A stretch of 64,000 nt of DNA, taken from positions 868,001-932,000 of the forward strand of contig NZ_MOBK01000001.1 of assembly GCF_003732265.1 (NCBI RefSeq), given 5' to 3'. The stretch comes from Pseudomonas brassicacearum (GTDB lineage Bacteria; Pseudomonadota; Gammaproteobacteria; Pseudomonadales; Pseudomonadaceae). A program made the position numbers and the translations under genes. Under the pieces are notes generated by a model that saw only the letters and a list, made by a program, of their open reading frames with translations, did not search any database and was not told the DNA's origin. This document shows positions 10,108-18,167 of the stretch, piece by piece; position 1 is the first letter of the stretch, and the number at the start of each line of letters is the position of its first letter.

Positions 10108-11334
10108 ATGACCCAGACCACGATTCCCCGCTACCAAGACAGCCTGTACCACGACCTGAATACCCCGCAGGAAATCCTCGCCATTCGCCAGGAGGTTCGT
10201 CGCTTCGCCGATGAGCATGTCGCACCGGTGGCTTATGCCATTGGTCATACCGAGGAATCTGTCGAAGCCTTCCCGCGCGACCTGTTCGCCAAGATGGCCA
10301 AGGCCGGTTTGTTCCGCATTCCCTTTGCTGCCGACGTCGGGGGACGCGGGCTCAAGCATCCGACAGCCGCCACCGCCGTGATGATCGAAGAGCTGGCGTA
10401 CCATTCGAATTCGGTGGCCGCCATCGTTGACGTGCATTGCATTCTCGCGGGCAATGCGCTGAATCATGGGTCAGACTCGATCAAGCAACGCTATCTCACG
10501 CCCCTGCTCAACGGCGACAAGATTGGGAGCTTTGCCACTACCGAACCGGATGCCAGTACCGACCTGAGCATCCAGGCCATGAACACCCACGCCACGCGTA
10601 CTGAAAATGGTTACATCGTCAACGGTCGCAAGCGCTTCATTACCAACTCCCCCGTCGCCGATTTTGTTGTGCTGCTCTGTGTCGATGGAGAGCGCATGAC
10701 CGAGCTGGTGGTCGAACTGAATTGGCCAGGCGTTCGTGTGGGTGAGCCAGACAAGAAAATGGGCAACCATGGCCAACTCACGGCGGACATCTACTTCGAC
10801 AACGTCAAGGTGCCCATGGAGAACGTTGTTGGCCAGCCGGGTCATGGTCTGAAGATAGCGTTGCAAACGCTGACCTATGGACGCGTCGGGATCGCTGCGA
10901 GCGGGACCGGCATGGCTCAGGCGCTGTTTGATCACAGCGTCGAACGACTCAAGACCCGCCGGGCTTTCGGCAAAGTCATTGCGCAGTTCCAGCACTGGCA
11001 GTTCAAGCTGGCTGAGCGCGCGACTGAAATCGAAAATGCCCGCAACCTGTACCTCAAGGCGGCGTTACGCATGGATGAGGGACATGCGTTCCCGGAACCC
11101 GAGGCCGCGATGGCCAAATGGTATGGCACTAACCTCGCCGGTGAATTTGCCCGTGATGCGGTACAGATCTTTGGCGGTTATGGCTTCATGCGTGAACTGG
11201 CGGCTGATGGTTCGCACTACCGAGTCGAGGAGATTTACCGCGATTGCAAAATCGCCGAGATCTATGAGGGGACCAATGAGATTCAAAAACTGGTCATCGC
11301 ACGCGGCATCTTTGGTAAAGACATCACCGGCTGA
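10108..11334 (+). CDS. Acyl-CoA dehydrogenase family protein
   Basis: A 408-residue flavoprotein of the acyl-CoA dehydrogenase family. It shows the N-terminal helical domain, the middle FAD-contacting segment (GSFATTEPDASTD), the YIVNGRKRFITN strand and the C-terminal helical domain. The GGYGFMRE and IYEGTNEIQKLVIARGIFG motifs close the FAD and active sites. It probably oxidises a CoA thioester and passes electrons to ETF; the chain specificity is not evident. ATG 10108 (MTQTTIPRYQD) is preferred, and ATG 10093 upstream in frame is also possible. Longer frame extension runs antisense into the AraC gene and is not coding. Regulation by the divergent AraC/DJ-1 protein is inferred from position. 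Confidence 0.85.
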   Translation: MTQTTIPRYQDSLYHDLNTPQEILAIRQEVRRFADEHVAPVAYAIGHTEESVEAFPRDLFAKMAKAGLFRIPFAADVGGRGLKHPTAATAVMIEELAYHSNSVAAIVDVHCILAGNALNHGSDSIKQRYLTPLLNGDKIGSFATTEPDASTDLSIQAMNTHATRTENGYIVNGRKRFITNSPVADFVVLLCVDGERMTELVVELNWPGVRVGEPDKKMGNHGQLTADIYFDNVKVPMENVVGQPGHGLKIALQTLTYGRVGIAASGTGMAQALFDHSVERLKTRRAFGKVIAQFQHWQFKLAERATEIENARNLYLKAALRMDEGHAFPEPEAAMAKWYGTNLAGEFARDAVQIFGGYGFMRELAADGSHYRVEEIYRDCKIAEIYEGTNEIQKLVIARGIFGKDITG

Positions 11335-11411
11335 CGGGGCAGCCCACTATCGTCGCTAAACAACAGGCGTAGAACGCGTTGAAGTACAGGGCTGGGGGTG
11401 GTGATCCCCCT

Positions 11412-12872
11412 TCAATCCCCAGCCTGCGACAACGGCCTGGCCACCTGCTCCAGCGCCTGACGCTCCGCCGCCACGCCCCAAACCGCTTGCACCCCCGCCG
11501 CCACACACATCAGTGCAGCGCCGATCAGATACCCGATCAACAAACTGCTGCGCTGCTGGGTCTGGATCAATTGGCCAAACAGCATCGGCCCGATGATGCC
11601 GCCCAGGCCAGTGCCAAACGCGTAAAACACGGCGATGGCCAAGGCGCGGATTTCCAGCGGGAAGGTTTCTGCCACGGTCAGGTAGGCCGAACTGGCCGCT
11701 GCCGAGGCGAAAAAGAAGATCACCATCCACGCCGCCGCTTGCTGGGTCACGTCCAGCCAACCCTGCTGGAACGCATAGCCACTGAGCGCCAGCAGGATCC
11801 CGGACGTCGCGTAGGTGAAGCTGATCATCACCCGTCGGCCGATCACGTCAAACAAACGCCCCAACAGCAACGGACCGCAGAAATTGCCCAGCGCCAAGGG
11901 CAATACATACCAACCGACCTGCTCCGCGGGCACCTGATAAAAATCGGTGAGCACCAGCGCGTAGGTGAAGAAGATCGCGTTGTAAAAGAACGCCTGCGCG
12001 GCCATCAGGGTCATGCCCACCAGTGCCCTGCGCCTGAAGCTGATGAACAGCGTGTGGAAGATCTCCGCCAGCGGCGTATGGTCCCGCGCGTGCAGGCGCA
12101 GCGGTTGGCTGGTCACGGGCGGCAGTTCATGACCTTGTTCGCGCAGACGCGCTTCGATGCCTTCGACGATGCGTTGCGCCTCATCGTGCCGACCATGGAT
12201 CAGCAACCAGCGCGGGCTTTCCGGCAGCCACAGGCGCATCACCAGAATCACCAACCCCAACGCAGCGCCGATGCCGAAACACAGGCGCCAGCCCAGATCG
12301 CCGCCGACCACGTTCGGGTCCAGCAGGACGATGGCCCCACCGGCGCCCAGCGCTGCGCCTAACCAGAATGTGCCGTTGATGGTCAGATCAACCCAGCCGC
12401 GAAAGCGCGCCGGTGTGAATTCCTGGATGGTCGAATTGATCGCCGTGTATTCGCCGCCGATGCCCATGCCGGTGAGGAAGCGGAACAACAGGAAGCTTTC
12501 CAGGTTGAAGGAAAACGCCGTCGCCGCCGTGGCGCCGACGTACAGCCATAACGTGATGAAGAACAACTTGCGCCGCCCCAGGCGATCGGTCAGCCAACCG
12601 AACAGCAAGGCACCGAGCACGGCGCCAGCGATGTAGACGCCGCCGGCCAAGCCAATATCGACGTTGCTCATGCGCAGGTCGGGGCTGTTTTTCAGCGCGC
12701 CGGACACCGAACCGGCCAGCGTCACTTCCAGGCCGTCGAGCAACCAGGTGATGCCCAGCGCGACCACCAGCAGCGAGTGAAAACGGCCCCACGGCAAGCG
12801 GTCCAGGCGTGCTGGAAGATCGGTTTCGAATATGGTGCCGGGGTTGCGGCTAAAGAGCTGTTGGTGGGTCAT
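11412..12872 (-). CDS. MFS transporter, sugar-porter-like
   Basis: A 486-residue major facilitator superfamily permease with about 12 hydrophobic segments. It has the signature loop between helices 2 and 3 (GWLTDRLGRRKLF) and its repeat in the second half (GRLFDVIGRRVM), plus RFLTGMGIGGEYTAINSTIQEF and the PESPRWL motif of the sugar/aromatic acid porter group. The central cytoplasmic loop spans roughly residues 215-265. Substrate cannot be told from sequence. ATG 12872 is taken as the start; an in-frame GTG lies two codons upstream. It is transcribed alone, convergent with the acyl-CoA dehydrogenase gene. Confidence 0.85.
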   Translation of the reverse strand: MTHQQLFSRNPGTIFETDLPARLDRLPWGRFHSLLVVALGITWLLDGLEVTLAGSVSGALKNSPDLRMSNVDIGLAGGVYIAGAVLGALLFGWLTDRLGRRKLFFITLWLYVGATAATAFSFNLESFLLFRFLTGMGIGGEYTAINSTIQEFTPARFRGWVDLTINGTFWLGAALGAGGAIVLLDPNVVGGDLGWRLCFGIGAALGLVILVMRLWLPESPRWLLIHGRHDEAQRIVEGIEARLREQGHELPPVTSQPLRLHARDHTPLAEIFHTLFISFRRRALVGMTLMAAQAFFYNAIFFTYALVLTDFYQVPAEQVGWYVLPLALGNFCGPLLLGRLFDVIGRRVMISFTYATSGILLALSGYAFQQGWLDVTQQAAAWMVIFFFASAAASSAYLTVAETFPLEIRALAIAVFYAFGTGLGGIIGPMLFGQLIQTQQRSSLLIGYLIGAALMCVAAGVQAVWGVAAERQALEQVARPLSQAGD

Positions 12873-12950
12873 CGCCACTTCATTGTTATGGGCGGGGCAT
12901 TGTGAGTTAGGAGTTAGGGCCGGGAGCGGGAGTTCAATTCCCCTGCCCGC

Positions 12951-13318
12951 TTAAACAGGTTTCAGGCCGCACGTTTAAAGACACTCGGTGAAACGTCCTA
13001 ACGGCTACAACGCCTTGCGCCATCGCCTACGGGTAAGACAGAATCCGCCGGCTTGTGCGGCTGCGGGGTGGGCTATATCGTTTTCCGGTCACTGCAAAAC
13101 AGTGATCGGGTTTGGTAGCCCGCCTCGAAACAATCGCATGACGACACCTTTCGCAGTCTCTTTTTTGGGACTCAGCTTTATGGTGGTCATGCGTGGGGCT
13201 CCTTTGTGAGCGCCGGGTTTCCTGTTTCGACCGGTCTACCAACCCACGCATGGCCGCCACCCATCGTTTGGTAGCGAGGGTGATGGCTCCTCTTTGATAT
13301 TCGAAACAGGATTCATCT
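12951..13318 (+). ncRNA. Structured A-B-C leader of DUF6124 gene, copy 1 (P4-immunity-like layout)
   Basis: A 5' leader nearly repeated at 17185-17553. Visible structure: a 10-bp hairpin (13085-13094 with 13100-13109, loop CAAAA); element A (GGGTTTGGTAG at 13108-13118 and TCGAAACA at 13125-13132); a stem CGCATGAC 13135-13142 with GTCATGCG 13186-13193; element B (TGTTTCGA 13223-13230 and CTACCAACCC 13236-13245); and element C (TTTGGTAG 13267-13274, exposed as the 8-nt loop of hairpin 13258-13282, and TCGAAACA 13301-13308). B is complementary to both A and C. The second half of C overlaps the Shine-Dalgarno of the gene at 13319. The function as a switch or source of an antisense RNA is inferred. 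Confidence 0.7.
12988..13209 (+). CDS. Small leader ORF, possibly Ash-family-like
   Basis: A 73-codon frame from GTG 12988 (MKRPNGYNALRHRL...) ending FMVVMRGAPL, lying entirely within the structured leader. The second leader has the same frame from 17222, but an indel before the MVVMRGAP stretch shifts it there. Differences between copies include many amino-acid changes, so coding may be a by-product of RNA structure. From memory, the MVVMRGAP ending resembles phage P4 Ash-family proteins, whose gene also overlaps an RNA-controlled leader. I cannot show that it is translated; GTG 12988 has no convincing ribosome-binding site. Confidence 0.25.
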   Translation: MKRPNGYNALRHRLRVRQNPPACAAAGWAISFSGHCKTVIGFGSPPRNNRMTTPFAVSFLGLSFMVVMRGAPL

Positions 13319-13681
13319 ATGTGCAAACCAACACCCAACCCACCAGAAACCGATCCGGCATCGCCTTACGAATCTCACGATTCCAAAAAATTCCACGAAG
13401 CGGCCGAACGCGCCCTCGACCATTACCTCAACCCGGCTGCCCAGATCATGGCCAGCACCCACGAACCCGAACCGATGTTCCTCGCCAACCCCAAGTGCGA
13501 CACCGAATCCCTGCTGGTCAACGCCAGTGAATCATTGGGCTCGGCGACCACCATGCTCAGCAATCTTGCAGCGTTGCTGGACAACTCAAACCGCAAGACC
13601 CTGTTGGGGATTACCCAAGTGGTCATGTTGGGGGAATTGGCGGTGAATCAGGTGTTGGATAAGGTTGAAGTGAAGGAGTAA
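13319..13681 (+). CDS. DUF6124-type small protein, copy 1
   Basis: A 120-residue soluble protein beginning with a proline/threonine-rich segment (PTPNPPETDPASPY). Two helical parts follow: HEAAERALDHYLNP and the C-terminal SLLVNASESLGSATTMLSNL to VVMLGELAVNQVLD. This is a multi-copy Pseudomonas family that I recall as DUF6124 (related in style to DUF3077), with no known function. A close paralogue lies at 17554, with roughly eleven residue differences, mostly near the N-terminus. The ATG is preceded by ACAGG, which overlaps leader element C, so translation is likely controlled by the leader RNA fold. No partner gene is adjacent apart from the ABC operon downstream. Confidence 0.8.
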   Translation: MCKPTPNPPETDPASPYESHDSKKFHEAAERALDHYLNPAAQIMASTHEPEPMFLANPKCDTESLLVNASESLGSATTMLSNLAALLDNSNRKTLLGITQVVMLGELAVNQVLDKVEVKE

Positions 13682-13861
13682 TCCAATCTGTCGCGTCGAG
13701 CTGTAGAATCCGCAGTCGAATGCCGCCCTTCGCGACAGAGAGCAACTGGGCCAAAAGCAGTCAATTCCGCACCTTTTCGTCTACCCTCACAGGGCGCCAG
13801 GCAGCAATCAGCGTGTGCCAGGCGCCTCGACATTTTTTCGTTAATGCACCGGAGAAACTCC

Positions 13862-14713
13862 ATGCTCAAGCGTACCCTGGCATTGGCCGTCGGCTTGTCC
13901 CTGTCATTTTGTACCCTGTTGGCGCAGGCCGCCGACACCCTGAAAGTCAGTGCCATTCCCGATGAAGCCCCGACCGAACTGCTGCGCAAGTTCAAGCCGC
14001 TGGGCGAATATCTGGAACAAAAGTTGGGCATGAAAGTCGAGTTCGTGCCCGTGAGCGACTATCCGGCCGTGGTCGAGGCGCTGGCCACCGACCGTATTGA
14101 CATGGCCTGGCTGGGCGGCTTCACGTTCGTGCAGGCACGCCTGAAAACCGGCAATGCCATTCCGCTGGTACAGCGCGAACAGGACGCTCAATTCACCAGC
14201 AAATTCATCACCGCCGACCCGGCCGTCAAGTCCCTCGCCGACCTCAAGGGCAAGACCTTTGCATTCGGTTCGGTGTCCTCCACGTCGGGCAGTCTCATGC
14301 CGCGTTATTTCATGCTCAAGGACGGCATCAAGCCTGAAACCTACTTCAGTCGCGTCGGCTACTCCGGCGCCCATGACGCCACGGTCGCCTGGGTCCAGGC
14401 CGGCAAAGTGGACGCCGGGGTACTGAACGCCAGCGTGTGGGAAAAACTGGTCGCCGCCGGCAAGGTCGACACGACCAAGGTCAAAGTGTTTGCGACCACC
14501 CCGGCCTACTTCGACTACAACTGGACGGTGCGCGGGACCCTCGACCCGGCGCTGGCAGCCAAGATAAAGGCAGCCTTCCTCGCGCTCGATCCGGCGAACC
14601 CCAAGGACAAGGAAATTCTGGACCTGCAGGCCGCCAGCCGTTTCATCGAAACCAAGCCTGAGAACTACAAAGGCATCGAGGAAGCCGCACGCGCCGCCGA
14701 CCTGCTCAAATGA
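13862..14713 (+). CDS. PhnD-type ABC transporter substrate-binding protein
   Basis: A 283-residue periplasmic binding protein with a signal peptide ([16 protein letters not shown], cleavage after AQA). The mature part has PhnD-family hallmarks: [24 protein letters not shown] at the N-lobe, [13 protein letters not shown], and the [16 protein letters not shown] anion-binding loop. Related proteins bind phosphonate or phosphite, and some Pseudomonas members are annotated as putative selenate binders, so the substrate is left open. ATG 13862 has GGAGA at good spacing. It overlaps the ATPase gene by ATGA, making the first gene of a four-gene operon. The operon sits between the two DUF6124 modules. 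Confidence 0.85.
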   Translation: MLKRTLALAVGLSLSFCTLLAQAADTLKVSAIPDEAPTELLRKFKPLGEYLEQKLGMKVEFVPVSDYPAVVEALATDRIDMAWLGGFTFVQARLKTGNAIPLVQREQDAQFTSKFITADPAVKSLADLKGKTFAFGSVSSTSGSLMPRYFMLKDGIKPETYFSRVGYSGAHDATVAWVQAGKVDAGVLNASVWEKLVAAGKVDTTKVKVFATTPAYFDYNWTVRGTLDPALAAKIKAAFLALDPANPKDKEILDLQAASRFIETKPENYKGIEEAARAADLLK

Positions 14714-15507
14714 CATTGCAACTGACCCAAGTCAGCCTTACCCACGCCAACGGCGTCCAGGCACTGCGTGACGTGGACCTGCACATCGGTGCCAGCGAAC
14801 AGGTCGCCATCATCGGCCCGTCCGGCGCCGGCAAGTCGAGCCTGCTTAACGTGCTGGCCACCGCCCTGCGACCGGGCAATGGCGAGCTGCAGGTACTCGG
14901 CGAGCGAGCCTGGCAGCTGTCTGCCCGTCAGCGTCAGCGTCTGCGTGCGCGCATCGGCCTGATTCATCAGTCGCCTCCCCTGCCACCGCGCCAGCGCGTG
15001 GTCACCGCGGTGCTGGCCGGAAAGCTGGGTCAGTGGGGGCTGGGCAAGAGCCTGCTCAATCTGCTGCATCCACTGGATATTCCAGGCGCACGCGCGGCGT
15101 TGGCCAGGCTGGACCTGAGTGAAAAATTGTTCGCGCAATGCCAGCAACTGTCCGGTGGCCAGCTACAGCGCGTGGGCATTGCCCGCGTGTTGTACCAGGC
15201 GCCCGAGGTGTTGCTGGCCGATGAGCCGGTATCGGCCATGGACCCGGTGCTGGCCGAGCACACGCTGTCGGTGCTCTGTCGCCATGCGCGGCAGCACAAC
15301 GTCACCCTGGTCGCCAGCCTGCATGCGGTGGACCTGGCCCTGGCGCATTTTTCGCGGATCATCGGCGTGCGTGATGGACAGATTCTGTTCGACCTGGCGG
15401 CCAGCGAAGTCGACCGCGAGTTGCTCGACAAGCTCTACGCCAACGAACAACTGCAATCCCCACCGATTGCTCCGCCACCCTTGAGTGTGCAGATTCCCCG
15501 ATGCTGA
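14710..15507 (+). CDS. PhnC-type ABC transporter ATP-binding protein
   Basis: A 265-residue ATPase of the PhnC/phosphonate importer type. Walker A is GPSGAGKSS near residue 37; the Q-loop region is [10 protein letters not shown]; the ABC signature is [13 protein letters not shown]; Walker B is [13 protein letters not shown]; and the H-loop is [12 protein letters not shown]. It should energise the two permeases encoded just downstream. The start overlaps the binding-protein stop (ATGA), and its own 3' end overlaps the first permease start by seven bases, so the genes are translationally coupled. Its substrate follows that of the binding protein and is unresolved (phosphonate, phosphite or selenate-like oxyanion). 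Confidence 0.88.
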   Translation: MTLQLTQVSLTHANGVQALRDVDLHIGASEQVAIIGPSGAGKSSLLNVLATALRPGNGELQVLGERAWQLSARQRQRLRARIGLIHQSPPLPPRQRVVTAVLAGKLGQWGLGKSLLNLLHPLDIPGARAALARLDLSEKLFAQCQQLSGGQLQRVGIARVLYQAPEVLLADEPVSAMDPVLAEHTLSVLCRHARQHNVTLVASLHAVDLALAHFSRIIGVRDGQILFDLAASEVDRELLDKLYANEQLQSPPIAPPPLSVQIPRC

Positions 15508-16328
15508 CCCGTGATACCCGAGACCCGGCCACCCTGCCCCGCCTGCTGCTCAGCTTGCTGGCCCTTGCCTTGCTCTGGCCGGGCATCCGCTTGAGCGAAC
15601 TGGACCTGAGCGTACTGGTGGCGAGTGACAGTCAGAGCGAGATGGGCCGGTTTGTAGCGGCCTTCTGGCCACCGGCGCATGGCGCGGAATTCATCGAGCT
15701 GTTGCTGCAAGCCACCCTGCAGACCCTGGCCATCGCCACGGCCGGCATGGCCCTGGCATTGCTGTTGGCCGTCCCCGCCAGCCTGCTGGCCAGTCGGGCC
15801 CTGTCGCTGTCGGCAGCCTCCCGTTCCGGCCACCCGAATTATTGGGGCCAACTGCTGCGTTGGCCTGTACGCGGCGTGTTGATCTTCCTGCGCAGCGTGC
15901 CGGAAATTGTCTGGGCCCTGCTGTTCGTGCGCGCCGTCGGCCTCGGCCCGACGGCTGGGGTACTGGCCATCGCCATTACCTACAGCGGCATGTTGGGCAA
16001 GGTCTATGCGGAAATTTTCGAGTCGACCGACCAGCGCCCGGCCCATGTGCTATTGCAGTCCGGCAGCGGTCGGCTCGCCGCTTTTTGCTACGGGATCCTG
16101 CCCAATGTCGCGGCGGAACTGCTGTCCTACACGGTGTACCGCTGGGAATGCGCCATCCGCGCCTCGGTGGTGATGGGCTTCGTCGGTGCCGGCGGACTGG
16201 GCCAGCAAATGGACCTGTCGCTGCGCATGTTCGCCGGCGGTGAAGTGGCCAGTCTGCTGCTGACATTCCTGGTACTGGTGCTGTTCGCCGATCAACTCAG
16301 CCGCCTGCTGCGCTGGAGACTGGCATGA
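15501..16328 (+). CDS. PhnE-type ABC transporter permease, first
   Basis: A 275-residue inner-membrane permease with about six hydrophobic segments. It has the binding-protein-dependent transport EAA-like loop ([30 protein letters not shown]) that docks onto the ATPase. The [23 protein letters not shown] stretch is typical of PhnE. It overlaps the ATPase gene upstream and the second permease gene downstream (ATGA). Two non-identical PhnE-like permeases in a row imply a heterodimeric channel. No charge or length anomaly was seen. Confidence 0.87.
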   Translation: MLTRDTRDPATLPRLLLSLLALALLWPGIRLSELDLSVLVASDSQSEMGRFVAAFWPPAHGAEFIELLLQATLQTLAIATAGMALALLLAVPASLLASRALSLSAASRSGHPNYWGQLLRWPVRGVLIFLRSVPEIVWALLFVRAVGLGPTAGVLAIAITYSGMLGKVYAEIFESTDQRPAHVLLQSGSGRLAAFCYGILPNVAAELLSYTVYRWECAIRASVVMGFVGAGGLGQQMDLSLRMFAGGEVASLLLTFLVLVLFADQLSRLLRWRLA

Positions 16329-17092
16329 ATCGCCTGATCAACCTCGCCTTGTTGCTCTGCATCGGCGCAGCGGTGGTCGCCTCGTTCAGCTACCTGGGCA
16401 TCAACCTCGGCGAACTCGGCGACAGCGGCAACCTGCATCATATGGGCGCTTATGCGCAGCGTTTCCTCAGCCCGGACCTGAGCGCGGACCATCTGCAAGC
16501 CATCGGCCACGGCGCCCTGGAAACCATCGCCATGTCCGCCCTCGGCACCCTGCTCGCGGCGGTATTCGGTCTGCTATTGGCATTGCCCGCGGCCGGGCGC
16601 TTCGGCTGGCCACTGCAGAGCGCATCGCGCCTGGTGCTCAACGCCTTGCGCGCAGTTCCAGAACTGGTATGGGCCGCGCTGATGGTCCTCGCCGCCGGCC
16701 TCGGCCCCAACGCCGGCACCCTGGCATTAGCCCTGCACACCACCGGCGTGCTCGGCCGACTGTTCGCCGAAGCATTGGAAAACACCCCACCCGAACCGGC
16801 CGACGCCATCCGCCTGCAGGGCGGCAATGCCGTGTGGGCGTTCTGTTACGGCACACTGCCCAACCTGCTGCCACAGCTACTGGCCTACATCCTGTACCGC
16901 TGGGAAAACAACATCCGCATGGCGAGTGTGCTCGGCTTTGTGGGCGCCGGGGGGTTGGGGCAGATGCTGTATGTCAGCCTTAGCCTGTTCCAGGAAGCTC
17001 AGGCCAGTACGGTTATTTTGGCGATGCTTTTACTGGTGTTGGGGGTTGATACGTTGAGTAGTTGGAGCCGTCAGCGTTGGGTTAAGGCTTGA
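16325..17092 (+). CDS. PhnE-type ABC transporter permease, second
   Basis: A 255-residue permease homologous to its upstream neighbour. It has RAVPELVWAALMVLAAGLGPNAG and the EAA-type loop ALENTPPEPADAIRLQGGNAVWAFCYGTLP, then [20 protein letters not shown]. It starts within the stop of the first permease (ATGA) and ends the operon. The two permeases share the same fold but differ widely in sequence outside the loop, so this is an old duplication rather than a recent repeat. Confidence 0.87.
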   Translation: MNRLINLALLLCIGAAVVASFSYLGINLGELGDSGNLHHMGAYAQRFLSPDLSADHLQAIGHGALETIAMSALGTLLAAVFGLLLALPAAGRFGWPLQSASRLVLNALRAVPELVWAALMVLAAGLGPNAGTLALALHTTGVLGRLFAEALENTPPEPADAIRLQGGNAVWAFCYGTLPNLLPQLLAYILYRWENNIRMASVLGFVGAGGLGQMLYVSLSLFQEAQASTVILAMLLLVLGVDTLSSWSRQRWVKA

Positions 17093-17138
17093 CTGTTTTA
17101 GCAGAAAAATCGCAATAGCTTGATTGGGATGTGGGTTG

Positions 17139-17166
17139 AACCCGCTACCTAGTTACGTGGGTTTTT
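17139..17166 (+). terminator. Probable terminator of the ABC operon
   Basis: AACCCGC and GTGGGTT can pair across a loop containing CTACCTAGTTAC, followed directly by a short T run (GGGTTTTTG). It lies 46 bases after the last permease gene and before the second leader module. The stem is short, so confidence is moderate. Confidence 0.45.
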
Positions 17167-17184
17167 GCCCGACTTTTGATGGTC

Positions 17185-17553
17185 TTAAACAGGTTTCAGG
17201 TCGCGCGTTTAAAGACACTCGGTGAAACGTCCTAACGGCTACAACGCCTTGCGCCATCGCCTACGGGTAAGACAGAATCCGCCGGCTTGTGCGACTACGG
17301 GGCGGGCTATATCGTTTTCCGGTCACTGCAAAACAGTGATCGGGTTTGGTAGCCCGTCTGCAAATAGTCGTATGGCGACACCGTATGCAGTCTCTTTTTT
17401 GAGGCTCGGCGTTATATGGTGGTCATGCGTGGGGCTCCTTTGTGAGCGCCGGGTTTTCCTACTTGCAGCCGGTCTACCAACCCGCGTATGGCCACCACCC
17501 TCGTTTGGTAGCAAGGGTGATGGCTCCTTCAAATCTGCCGTAGGAGTTTCACT
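17185..17553 (+). ncRNA. Structured A-B-C leader of DUF6124 gene, copy 2
   Basis: This is the second copy of the leader at 12951, in the same orientation. Hairpin 17319-17343 is identical to copy 1. Element A is TTTGGTAG 17345-17352 plus CTGCAAATAG 17358-17367. Stem CGTATGGC 17369-17376 pairs with GTCATGCG 17422-17429 using two G-U pairs. Element B is CTACTTGCAG 17459-17468 plus CTACCAACCC from 17474. Element C is TTTGGTAG 17504-17511 in a hairpin loop (stem CACCCT/AGGGTG) plus CTGCCGTAG 17535-17543, which overlaps the TAGGAG ribosome-binding site. The CTGCAA-type half-element replaces TCGAAACA of copy 1 in all three places. A small ORF from 17222 parallels the one in copy 1. Confidence 0.7.
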
Positions 17554-17916
17554 ATGAAAAAACCAACACCCAACCCACCGGACACCGATCCGGCATCGCC
17601 CTACGAATCGCTCGATTCCAAAAAAATCCACGAAGCGGCCGAGCGCGCCCTCGACCATTACCTCAACCCGGCTGCCCAGATCATGGCCAGTAACAACGAA
17701 CCCGAACCGATGTTCCTCGCCAACCCCAAGTACGACACCGAATCACTGCTGGTCAACGCCAGCGAATCACTGGGTTCGGCGACCACGATGCTTAGCAATT
17801 TGGCGGCGTTGTTGGAGAACTCGCACCGCAAGACGCTGCTGGGGATTACGCAGGTGGTGATGCTGGGGGAATTGGCGGTGAATCAGGCGTTGGATAAGGT
17901 TGAGTTGAAGGAGTAA
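17554..17916 (+). CDS. DUF6124-type small protein, copy 2
   Basis: A 120-residue paralogue of the protein at 13319, sharing nearly all of the C-terminal two thirds (ESLLVNASESLGSATTMLSNL and the VVMLGELAVNQALD end). Differences cluster near residues 2-48 and a few later positions (for example Asp/Glu near 88, Asn/His near 90). The TAGGAG ribosome-binding site, seven bases before ATG, overlaps leader element C. The cellular role is unknown; the family is multi-copy in Pseudomonas. The gene and its leader form a direct repeat with the 12951-13681 module, bracketing the ABC operon. Confidence 0.8.
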   Translation: MKKPTPNPPDTDPASPYESLDSKKIHEAAERALDHYLNPAAQIMASNNEPEPMFLANPKYDTESLLVNASESLGSATTMLSNLAALLENSHRKTLLGITQVVMLGELAVNQALDKVELKE

Positions 17917-18167
17917 GGGCGAGCCTCTGTGGCGGGGAACTGGTTCGTCGTCACAGAGGGAAATAGTAGATCCGCATCTGCATGCGTGACTTTTCAGTTC
18001 GGAGAACTCGGATCTGCACTGATTGCTATTGGTCAAATGCGGATGGTCTTCGAAAATTCTTTTATCACCTTCTTCCTGATTCGCTTTTGTCTGCTAAACA
18101 TACTGAGGCAAGAGGCTACGGTAGGTGTATTCATCGGTGAGGTAGTACTACGCCAAGGAGTAGGTAG

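Noticed and set aside
12905..12952. tRNA-like T-arm fragment (GGGAGTTCAATTCCC)
   Set aside because: The rest of a tRNA cloverleaf is absent and the stem does not pair as a T-arm; probably chance.
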